Positions 1-5,524 of a stretch of DNA of 5,738 nt are shown here, piece by piece. The position numbers and the translations under genes are program-made. A model generated the notes under the pieces. The model had not been told where the DNA came from. It ran no database searches and saw only the letters and a program-made list of their open reading frames with translations. Each line of letters begins with the position of its first letter. Within the stretch, counting starts at the first letter, position 1. The DNA is from Clostridia bacterium (GTDB lineage Bacteria; Bacillota; Clostridia; Oscillospirales; CAG-272), in contig JAFTKV010000245.1 in the NCBI GenBank assembly GCA_017453085.1, forward strand, positions 1 through 5,738, given 5' to 3'.

Positions 1-511
1 AGCTGTCAGCATAGGAATAGTCGGCAGCCAGTGTCAGCTTGGTGTCGCGGATCTTCTTGACCACGTCGTAGATAAACACCTGTACAGCCGTATCCAGCGC
101 ATCGTCGTCGGTTGCCACAATCACGAACTTGTCTCCCACCAGTTCGATGCGGTAAGCGTGCCCTGCGTCGGCAGGCAGCTTGGCCTTGACAGCGGCACTT
201 TCGGGACGGTTAGTATCGCCCACGAGGATCTCCTTCGCAGAGGCAGCCTGTGAATCGTCGCTGATTGGAACGTCCACCAGGATCGCCGAGCGCAGCTGGG
301 TCTTGACCCGCTCTGCATATCGAAGAGTCGTGTCCGAATTAACAGAGGCACCGTACACTACCGTACAATCGGTAAAGCCGTATTCCACCGTTGCGGCAGG
401 ATCAGCCACGTCCGATAGCGAAGCGGTAGTCTCTGCAGGCTCACTGCCGCAAGCGACGGCGGCAAACAGCATCACGCCCAGCAGAATATAACAAATGAAT
501 TTTTTGAACAT
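1..511 (-). CDS. Surface lipoprotein, 5' part only, possible GH67N/GH20b-like accessory domain
   Basis: This is an open frame of 170 codons that runs off the left edge, so the C-terminus is missing. The N-terminus (MFKKF, then a hydrophobic stretch to about residue 18) ends in the lipobox AVAC, so Cys21 is the probable lipidation site and the protein should be anchored on the outer face of the membrane. A short acidic/Thr-rich spacer follows. From about residue 45 an alternating strand/helix pattern appears, including EILVGDTNRPES (94-105) and RIELVGDKFVIVATD (121-135), followed by a helix near 138-155. That pattern recalls the small alpha/beta domains placed before catalytic domains in glycoside hydrolases (GH67N/GH20b type); this is family recollection, not proof. 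The stop of the upstream GH93-like gene lies 26 bases before the start with no terminator between, so the two are probably co-transcribed. The missing part may carry an enzyme or binding domain; function is unassigned. Confidence 0.85.
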   Translation of the reverse strand, partial: MFKKFICYILLGVMLFAAVACGSEPAETTASLSDVADPAATVEYGFTDCTVVYGASVNSDTTLRYAERVKTQLRSAILVDVPISDDSQAASAKEILVGDTNRPESAAVKAKLPADAGHAYRIELVGDKFVIVATDDDALDTAVQVFIYDVVKKIRDTKLTLAADYSYADS

Positions 512-523
512 CATCATGCTCCT
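509..523 (-). promoter_or_regulatory. RBS with three tandem ATG codons
   Basis: On the minus strand AGGAG (523-519) is followed by C and then ATGATGATG (517-509), all in one frame. Spacing to the three ATGs is 1, 4 and 7 nt, so the third (511-509) is the best placed and was chosen as the start. Using the others would only add one or two Met residues before the signal peptide. Confidence 0.65.
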
Positions 524-537
524 ATTCATGGATTAAC

Positions 538-1698
538 TCAGTCGCCCCTGGCCGAAACCTCGATCAGCGCAAGCTGGATCTTGGCCTTGGACGGGACCTC
601 CTCCGAATTGATGTCATTCACGTAATACAGGGTCTTGCCATCCTCGGCTGCGAACAGACCGGGGCTGTAGGCGTAACGGAACAGACCGTTGGGCGTATAC
701 GGAAGCGGATTATCTACCGCCGTCCAGGTCTTACCGAAGTCGTGGCTGACCAGCCAATCGGTGCCGGTTTTGGACTCGCCCGTGCCGGAGTGATTCTTTC
801 CGGTGACGATGAGCGTGCCACCATCTCCGCCTGCAGGCAGCCAGCAGCAATAGGGTGTGGAGCCGACGCCCTTCCCTTCGGGCGTTTCCACCCGTGCACC
901 GGGATCGGCGGGGTCGCCCCAGTCGGACAGGTCGGCTGTCGTTTTTCCATAGACGGGATTATTTCGGATTCCTACCATTTCATATGCAAGGAAATATCTG
1001 CCGTCTCCCATACGGGTAACGGTGATCATTCCCGGTCGCAGGTGCGGATCTGCACAGGCAACGATCCGACGGGTCTCGCTCCAATGGATACCGTCGGTGG
1101 AGCTGCGGCACACCAGCATCTGACTGTGTCGCTCAGCATCCAGCTCGTCCGAATAGAAGCACCAAAGCATTCCCTGCTCGTCGCAAAGCAGAAAGGGCTC
1201 CCAAAGACCCTTGGACAGACCGCCCGTTTGAGAAAAACCTCCGCCCTCTGCTACCGTGGAAAGGAGCGTCCAGCTCGCACCCAGATCGTTGCTCCGATAG
1301 ATGCACATCGCCGTCTCGGAGGTGGGGCGGTTGCGGACGCAGCCTGCCAGCAGCAGCGTACCTGCGGGCATATCACCCACCGTACAGGGCAGCTCGTACA
1401 GCATAGGCTGCCAATTGGCGATCCATTCGGGAATGTGAGACGTTACCTCGCCCACCTGACGCCAGGTGCGTCCGTCATCATCGCTTCGATGAATCAGATA
1501 TGCTTCCACGTGAAGAGATTCTGCTGTGGACAGCAAAATACCGTTGTGAACACCGCTATGCTGCAGGCGAACGATACGGGGATAGGTCAGCGCAGGGGTA
1601 GGATCTTCCGCGGTAGGCGCAAATACCGTCGCCTGCCGCAGGATCTGCAGATCTGCTTGCGGAGTCCGAATGATATGAGATTCGAAATGATCCGTCAT
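538..1698 (-). CDS. GH93-like exo-arabinanase / sialidase-fold (BNR) protein, cytoplasmic
   Basis: A 386-aa protein predicted to form a six-bladed beta-propeller. Asp-box motifs (SxDxGxxW type) are visible at about residues 71-79 (RSDDDGRTW), 135-143 (RSNDLGASW), 198-206 (RSSTDGIHW, degenerate) and 318-325 (SHDFGKTW). Generic annotation would call it a sialidase/BNR-repeat protein. However, GLWEPFL (164-170), YSDE (182-185), RPGM (221-224), FLAYE (236-240) and RYAYSPGL (341-348) match what I recall of GH93 exo-1,5-alpha-L-arabinanases, which release arabinobiose from arabinan ends. E167 and E240 fall where fungal GH93 enzymes have their two catalytic Glu residues (about 170 and 242, from memory). 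No signal peptide is present, even if an upstream in-frame ATG at 1752 is used, so it is probably cytoplasmic and acts on imported oligosaccharides. It lies between two lipoprotein genes on the same strand, behind an intrinsic terminator. The fold is near certain, GH93 likely, the exact substrate inferred. Confidence 0.85.
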   Translation of the reverse strand: MTDHFESHIIRTPQADLQILRQATVFAPTAEDPTPALTYPRIVRLQHSGVHNGILLSTAESLHVEAYLIHRSDDDGRTWRQVGEVTSHIPEWIANWQPMLYELPCTVGDMPAGTLLLAGCVRNRPTSETAMCIYRSNDLGASWTLLSTVAEGGGFSQTGGLSKGLWEPFLLCDEQGMLWCFYSDELDAERHSQMLVCRSSTDGIHWSETRRIVACADPHLRPGMITVTRMGDGRYFLAYEMVGIRNNPVYGKTTADLSDWGDPADPGARVETPEGKGVGSTPYCCWLPAGGDGGTLIVTGKNHSGTGESKTGTDWLVSHDFGKTWTAVDNPLPYTPNGLFRYAYSPGLFAAEDGKTLYYVNDINSEEVPSKAKIQLALIEVSARGD

Positions 1699-1709
1699 AT
1701 ATACCTCCT
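1699..1709 (-). promoter_or_regulatory. RBS that sets the GH93-like start
   Basis: The minus strand reads AGGAGG (1709-1704), five bases, then ATG (1698-1696). This perfect Shine-Dalgarno fixes the start at 1698. The longer frame beginning at 1752 would begin upstream of the terminator hairpin and translate through it, and has no comparable RBS. The 18 residues it would add look non-native. Confidence 0.85.
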
Positions 1710-1710
1710 G

Positions 1711-1749
1711 ATAATAAAAACGGGACCATACGGTTTGTATGGTCCCGTT
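1711..1749 (-). terminator. Intrinsic terminator / possible attenuator
   Basis: A perfect 12-bp inverted repeat (1719-1730 with 1738-1749) has a 7-base loop (1731-1737). Its core is GGGACCATA paired with TATGGTCCC. On the minus strand the stem is followed by a T-rich run (TTTTTATTAT, partly inside the stem), the form of a Rho-independent terminator for the lipoprotein gene upstream. The next gene's AGGAGG starts about 10 bases after the stem, so there is no room for a promoter between. The downstream genes must therefore depend on readthrough, on a promoter upstream of or within the stem, or on RNA processing at it. Confidence 0.85.
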
Positions 1750-1795
1750 CAAATCACAGTTCTGTAACAGTCACAGGACCGTGCCGGTGATTGAA

Positions 1796-2560
1796 TTAGT
1801 TGTGCTCAGCAACAACGCTTGCGTAAGTAACGTCGGTGATCTCAGCACGAACGCCGTAACGGTTGCCGGTCAGAGGAGCGGTATCGGTGTAGTCGATCAG
1901 AAGCTCACCGTTTGCGTAGCACTTGATGTTGCCGGTGCCGTCAAACTCAGTGGTAATGGTAACCTGCTGGCCATGTACGAAGCCGGGGATAGGATCAGCG
2001 GTAACTTCGCAGATGGTCCAGGGGCTGCCGTTGTAATTGACCTTGGACAGATACAGAGTACCTGCGTCTGCTACGAACAGCATGTAGTAAGCAGGGCCGT
2101 TCTCCCAGTACCAGTACATTTCGTCCAGGTCTTCTTCCATACCGAATACGATGCCGCTGTCAGAAGGAGAACCTTCTACACCGGTAAAGGTAGCGGTCAG
2201 CTTGCCGGATGCCATGGTATCGTTCGTAAAGACGAACATACCCCAGCCCTCGGTATTCACGCCGTCTTCCCAGTAGCCCCAAGCCTCGTAGCCCTCCAGA
2301 GCCAGATCGCCGCAGGTTGCATTGGGGAATGCTTCGACTTCATAAGGAAGCTCATCAGTGCCGGGCTCGCCGGAAACGGGCTCGTCAGTGCTGGGAAGAG
2401 GGGGGAGAGTAATCTTAGAACCAGTAGTGGTTGCTGCGGGAGTGGTAGCAGCAGGATTGTTTGCGCCGGCGTCGGTGGTAGTGTTTGCAGTCTGATCTGC
2501 ACAAGATGCGAATGCACCCAGAGCCATCACCAGTGCCAGTGCGAGAGACAGTTTTTTCAT
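1796..2560 (-). CDS. Lipoprotein with a single LamG/DUF1080-like beta-sandwich, probable glycan binder
   Basis: A 254-aa protein. Residues 1-19 form a lipoprotein signal peptide (MKKLSLALAL...) ending in FASC, with Cys20 as the likely lipidated residue. A Thr/Ala/Asn/Pro-rich spacer (about 21-72) should lift the domain off the membrane. Residues about 78-254 show the alternating strands and aromatic-rich segments (GYWEDG, YWYWENG, YYMLF) of a concanavalin-like beta-sandwich. No glycosidase signature is seen. The end (GNIKCYANGELLIDYTDT, 210-227, then YGVRAE) resembles the last module of the GH43 lipoprotein encoded divergently; LSK-V-Y and IDYTDT recur in both. I infer a free-standing surface carbohydrate-binding protein, though a DUF1080-type hydrolase role is not excluded. 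The start is supported by GGAGG eight bases upstream. It is the first gene after a strong leftward promoter and is followed by a terminator, so it may be the most abundant product of the unit. Confidence 0.85.
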   Translation of the reverse strand: MKKLSLALALVMALGAFASCADQTANTTTDAGANNPAATTPAATTTGSKITLPPLPSTDEPVSGEPGTDELPYEVEAFPNATCGDLALEGYEAWGYWEDGVNTEGWGMFVFTNDTMASGKLTATFTGVEGSPSDSGIVFGMEEDLDEMYWYWENGPAYYMLFVADAGTLYLSKVNYNGSPWTICEVTADPIPGFVHGQQVTITTEFDGTGNIKCYANGELLIDYTDTAPLTGNRYGVRAEITDVTYASVVAEHN

Positions 2561-2620
2561 AACTATTTCCTCCGAAATATGATATTTTATCCCATTCTGT
2601 CGTAGGGACCTTGTCGATTG

Positions 2621-2670
2621 AATCGTTATATTTACATGTCAACAAAGATAACTTGTAAATATCAACGATT
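2621..2670 (-). promoter_or_regulatory. Long stem-loop at the 5' end of the leftward leader
   Basis: The arms 2621-2636 and 2654-2670 are inverted repeats: AATCGTT and ATATTTACA pair with their complements, leaving one bulged base (C2663 on the plus strand). The apical loop is 17 bases. The hairpin would begin within a few bases of the predicted transcription start (about 2673), in a leader of about 112 bases. It could protect the 5' end of the mRNA, act as a DNA operator with TGTAAATAT half-sites, or belong to a leader regulator. The pairing is seen directly; the role is inferred. Confidence 0.5.
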
Positions 2671-2679
2671 GTTGTATAT

Positions 2680-2708
2680 ATTTTAGCACACGTTTATTTG
2701 TTTGTCAA
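2680..2708 (-). promoter_or_regulatory. Leftward sigma-A promoter, extended -10
   Basis: The minus strand has a perfect -35 TTGACA (2708-2703), a 17-base spacer and -10 TAAAAT (2685-2680) preceded by TGC, an extended -10. Transcription should begin near 2673. This is close to the strongest vegetative promoter form and would drive the binding lipoprotein and, by readthrough, the GH93-like and edge lipoprotein genes. Confidence 0.8.
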
Positions 2709-2733
2709 TAGGTTTTTACAAAAAATCCTTTCG

Positions 2734-2756
2734 TTGAAGCAGAAAAATTGTATAAT
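2734..2756 (+). repeat. Upstream copy of a TTGAAGCA...TGTATAA promoter-like motif
   Basis: TTGAAGCA (2734-2741) followed after 7 bases by TGTATAAT (2749-2756) repeats the pattern of the predicted rightward promoter (TTGAAGCA at 2831-2838, then 13 bases, then TGTATAA). Here the -35/-10 spacing is only 11 bases, too short for sigma-A. TATAAT itself is a perfect -10, so it may be a decayed or unusual promoter copy, or chance in AT-rich sequence. Confidence 0.3.
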
Positions 2757-2830
2757 TTACAAAGCACCGATGCAAAGATATTAGTTTTCATATATATTTT
2801 TCGTCAATATTGCTTTTTTGCTCTTGCATT

Positions 2831-2859
2831 TTGAAGCAAAATATGTTACACTGTATAAA
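2831..2859 (+). promoter_or_regulatory. Rightward promoter of the GH43 gene
   Basis: TTGAAG (2831-2836), a 17-base spacer and TATAAA (2854-2859) make a good sigma-A promoter, predicted to start near 2866. The leader would be only about 20 bases, with GGAGG (2869-2873) almost at the 5' end. The gap from GGAGG to the ATG is 12 bases, slightly long. Confidence 0.65.
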
Positions 2860-2885
2860 AATCACTATGGAGGAAGCCATAAGCT

Positions 2886-5375
2886 ATGAAAAAACGAATT
2901 GCAATTTTGCTTGCAGGATTGTTACTGTTCCCCACCCTTGCTGCCTGCAATTCCGAATCAACGACAGAGGATACCACGACTACAACGGTTAGTTCCCCCG
3001 CCCCCACCGTTCCCGAGGTTCCCGCAACCGAGCTGGATCTTTCCGAGGCAGAGGATATCTCCTATTATACTAACCCCGTGCTGGACTCCCAAGGCACAGG
3101 CTACAATCTGGGTGACCCCTTTGCCATGCGCTACAACGGATCCTATTATCTGTACGTCACCAGCCCCGGCAAAGGCATCCATTGCTGGAAGTCCGAAGAT
3201 CTGGTGAAGTGGAGCTACAAGGGCGTCTGTGCCCACGAGCCTGAGGCCGACGGCGGTTACGCTCCCGAGGTATTTTATTATAACGGTACGTTTTATATGT
3301 ACACCTCACCGCGCGGAAACGGTCACTACGTGTTTACCAGTGACAGCCCCACCGGTCCCTTCACCGCTGCCACCGGTAATCTGGGAATGTCCATTGATGG
3401 CTCCGTATTCATTGACAATGATGGCAAATGGTATTTCTATACCGCAGGCGGCAACGCGATCCAGGCGTATACCATGAGCAGCCCCACCAAGATGTCCTTT
3501 GCTACCGCTCTGGGTGTGACCTCTATGAGCAACAGCTGGACCGAGGGTCCCATGGTAGTCTATCACGACGGCTATTATTACATGACCTTCACCGGCAACC
3601 ATTTCGAAAGCCTGACCTATCGGATTAATTACGTATCCGGCAGAAGCAATCCCCTCACCTTTGAGGCGCAGGACAATCAGCCCGTTCTGGTCAACACCTC
3701 TCCCGAGTCTCACCACATCGGTCACAGCTCTACCGTTAAGGGTCCCGATCTGGACAGCTATTACATCGTTTATCACTCCATGAAGGGCAACGGCTATAAC
3801 CGTGACGTCAACGTGGATCGCATTGTCTTCAACGGTCCTACCATGGAGATCACCGGCCCCACCTTCAAGAAGCAGCAGATCCCCGATATGCCCGATTTGT
3901 ACGCACGCTTCAAGAGCGGCTCCAGTCTGGACGGCTGGACGCTGACCGGTGGTGTAGAAAGCGGTGCAGGTCTGACCCTCTCGGCCGGCAGCACGCTGGT
4001 TTCCGACTACCGCTTCACCGATAACTATACCGCAGAATATAACGTTTCCTCCATCTCGGACGGCGGCATGGCGGGCGCGGTCTTCAGCTATACCGACGCC
4101 AACAACTTCGGCACCTGCCTGTTTGATCCCGCATCCCAGAAGGTGATCGTCACCATCACCGTCAACGGCGAGACTACCGTCACCGAAATGAAGATGATCC
4201 AGTCCTTTAAGGAAAAGGTCAAATTTGATTGCATCCAGACTATTCAGATAGAAAAGGATGACACTACCTACACCTTCTATATGAATGACCGCGAGCTGGG
4301 CAAGATCAAGGATTGTGCCCTGCCCTCCGGCGGCATCGGCTATATTGCGCAGAATGCCTCTGCATCCTTTGGCTTTATCGGCGGTACCGGCGCAGTTGGC
4401 GGTCGCGGCACAGCTGACGAATACAAGAGCCTTTCCGAACTGAACGGTCTGATCCCCGCAAACTCCTACACCACCGGCAAGTTCCCCGTGACTACCAAGA
4501 GCAAGCTCGACGCAGTCGTTGCAGTGGAAGGCAACGTGCTGAACTATCGCGTTGCAGCTGCCGGCGACGGTAATTACGATCTTGCCGCCAAGTACTTCAC
4601 CGGCGACAAGAACAGCAATGCGGTTATGGAAATCTACGTGGACGGTACGTTGATTAAAGAAACCACGCTGGCAGGCTGCAAGGGCTTTGCTACCGCCGTT
4701 GTGAACGGGATTCCCCTGAAGAAGGGACAGCATACCGTCTCCTTCAAGCTGAAGAGCGGTTCTGCAAGCTTTGCCAAGTTCACGCTGCTGCAAAGCGAGG
4801 AGGTCACCGCGCTGGAGGTAGATTACTCCAAGGATAAGGACGGCAACGCCTACACCGACGGCGGCTGGAAGGTAGAAAACGGCGCACTGACCATCAACGG
4901 AAGTCCTTCCACCGGTAAGCGACTCTACGGTGACCGCAACTGGAACAACTATACCGTTTCGGTTGACGTTACTCCCGGCAGCGCAGTCAACTGCGGTGTG
5001 ATCGTCCGTGCCACCGATCCCGGCTCCACCGTCCGTACTCCTACCTATTCGCAGGGCAATCCCACCGATGCGGACTGTCATGCATCTATTAACTGGGTAC
5101 AGGGCTATTACGTAGGAATCTCCAATAATAACGTCATTCTTTCCAAGCTCAGCTACGGCTCCACCCAGCTGAAGGTTTACAAGGGCGATTTTAACAAGGG
5201 CACCACCTACCGGATGAAGGTTGTCTGCGATGGCGCAAACATCAAGATCTACGTGGACGACCAGCTCTACATCGACTACACCGACACTGATCCCTTTATT
5301 CAGGGTATGGCCGGCGTGAGAGTTTACGACTCCACCGCCACCTTCGATAACTTCAGCATTACTCCTCTCAACTGA
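2886..5375 (+). CDS. GH43 multimodular lipoprotein glycosidase
   Basis: An 829-aa protein. MKKRIAILLAG and a hydrophobic core end in LAAC, so Cys21 is the lipid anchor; a Thr/Pro/Glu-rich spacer runs to about 57. Residues about 58-325 form a GH43 five-bladed propeller. D77 in GDPFAM is the expected catalytic base, D171 in SIDGS the pKa-tuning Asp and E220 in TEGP the catalytic acid, so the active site looks intact. YAPEV (125-129) and GHSS (279-282) are further family landmarks. GH43 includes beta-xylosidases, arabinofuranosidases and arabinanases; the sequence does not fix the specificity. Three beta-sandwich regions follow: about 337-500 (concanavalin/CBM66-like), 516-636 (CBM6/35-like, with NYRVAAAGDGNY and LKKGQHTVSF) and 640-829 (LamG/DUF1080-like, related to the stand-alone lipoprotein on the other strand). 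It should be tethered at the cell surface and cleave polysaccharide or side chains there. It has its own promoter and terminator. Family call firm; module names approximate. Confidence 0.93.
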   Translation: MKKRIAILLAGLLLFPTLAACNSESTTEDTTTTTVSSPAPTVPEVPATELDLSEAEDISYYTNPVLDSQGTGYNLGDPFAMRYNGSYYLYVTSPGKGIHCWKSEDLVKWSYKGVCAHEPEADGGYAPEVFYYNGTFYMYTSPRGNGHYVFTSDSPTGPFTAATGNLGMSIDGSVFIDNDGKWYFYTAGGNAIQAYTMSSPTKMSFATALGVTSMSNSWTEGPMVVYHDGYYYMTFTGNHFESLTYRINYVSGRSNPLTFEAQDNQPVLVNTSPESHHIGHSSTVKGPDLDSYYIVYHSMKGNGYNRDVNVDRIVFNGPTMEITGPTFKKQQIPDMPDLYARFKSGSSLDGWTLTGGVESGAGLTLSAGSTLVSDYRFTDNYTAEYNVSSISDGGMAGAVFSYTDANNFGTCLFDPASQKVIVTITVNGETTVTEMKMIQSFKEKVKFDCIQTIQIEKDDTTYTFYMNDRELGKIKDCALPSGGIGYIAQNASASFGFIGGTGAVGGRGTADEYKSLSELNGLIPANSYTTGKFPVTTKSKLDAVVAVEGNVLNYRVAAAGDGNYDLAAKYFTGDKNSNAVMEIYVDGTLIKETTLAGCKGFATAVVNGIPLKKGQHTVSFKLKSGSASFAKFTLLQSEEVTALEVDYSKDKDGNAYTDGGWKVENGALTINGSPSTGKRLYGDRNWNNYTVSVDVTPGSAVNCGVIVRATDPGSTVRTPTYSQGNPTDADCHASINWVQGYYVGISNNNVILSKLSYGSTQLKVYKGDFNKGTTYRMKVVCDGANIKIYVDDQLYIDYTDTDPFIQGMAGVRVYDSTATFDNFSITPLN

Positions 5376-5380
5376 TCACC

Positions 5381-5414
5381 GATCCCCATCGCTTTGCGGT
5401 GGGGATCTGCTTTT
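5381..5414 (+). terminator. Intrinsic terminator of the GH43 gene
   Basis: Six bases past the stop, a 12-bp stem (5381-5392 with 5396-5407, GATCCCCA... with ...TGGGGATC, one G-T pair) with a 3-base loop is followed by TGCTTTT. It should end the GH43 transcript, so the next gene needs its own promoter, which is present. Confidence 0.85.
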
Positions 5415-5467
5415 AACAAATTATACAAAAAAAGATACAAAAATTGATTATTTTTCAAAAAAATGAC

Positions 5468-5496
5468 TTGCAATATTTACGGAAATATGATAAAAT
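5468..5496 (+). promoter_or_regulatory. Promoter of the second GH43-like lipoprotein gene
   Basis: TTGCAA (5468-5473), a 17-base spacer and TAAAAT (5491-5496) preceded by TGA (extended -10) form a strong sigma-A promoter. The expected start is near 5503, giving a short leader of about 20 bases that contains GGAGG (5515-5519), five bases before the ATG. Confidence 0.75.
5473..5488. promoter_or_regulatory. Dyad within the promoter spacer, possible operator
   Basis: ATATTT-ACGG-AAATAT is a perfect 6-bp inverted repeat lying between the -35 and -10 boxes, where a bound repressor would block polymerase. Its half-site ATATTTAC also appears in the leftward leader hairpin (2628-2635). AT-rich sequence makes such dyads common, so support is weak. 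Confidence 0.35.
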
Positions 5497-5524
5497 GTCA
5501 TTACTATATCAATCGGAGGCTATT

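Larger units (their letters stand above)
2561..2885. other. AT-rich divergent intergenic control region
   Basis: This 325-base gap between two divergently transcribed lipoprotein genes has no convincing gene. It holds the leftward promoter and its leader hairpin, the rightward promoter, and a repeated promoter-like motif, each listed separately. A short frame from 2810 overlaps the GH43 start out of frame and starts before the predicted transcription start, so it is not taken as a gene. A small dyad AAATAT-G-ATATTT (2575-2587) sits just upstream of the leftward RBS. Confidence 0.7.

Noticed and set aside
538..1698. Classical sialidase (GH33) assignment from the Asp-boxes
   Set aside because: Asp-boxes occur in several propeller families; the WEP, RPGM and AYE motifs fit GH93 better. 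Kept as an alternative only.
742..1767. Open frame of 341 codons on the plus strand over the GH93-like gene
   Set aside because: The composition is Cys/Arg/His-rich with no family features, and it lies opposite a gene with clear Asp-boxes and a perfect RBS.
1739..2605. Open frame of 288 codons on the plus strand over the binding lipoprotein
   Set aside because: Antisense shadow; the minus-strand frame has promoter, RBS, signal peptide and lipobox.
2415..2645. Short minus-strand frame crossing the lipoprotein start
   Set aside because: It is out of frame with the signal peptide, low in complexity, and has no RBS.
2810..2992. Small frame overlapping the GH43 start, possible leader peptide
   Set aside because: It begins upstream of the predicted transcription start, has no RBS of its own and overlaps the signal peptide out of frame.
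3306..5081. Open frame of 591 codons on the minus strand antisense to the GH43 gene
   Set aside because: It is a shadow of the C-ending codon bias of the GH43 gene; no RBS, no recognisable domain, and the plus-strand product has an intact active site and signal peptide.
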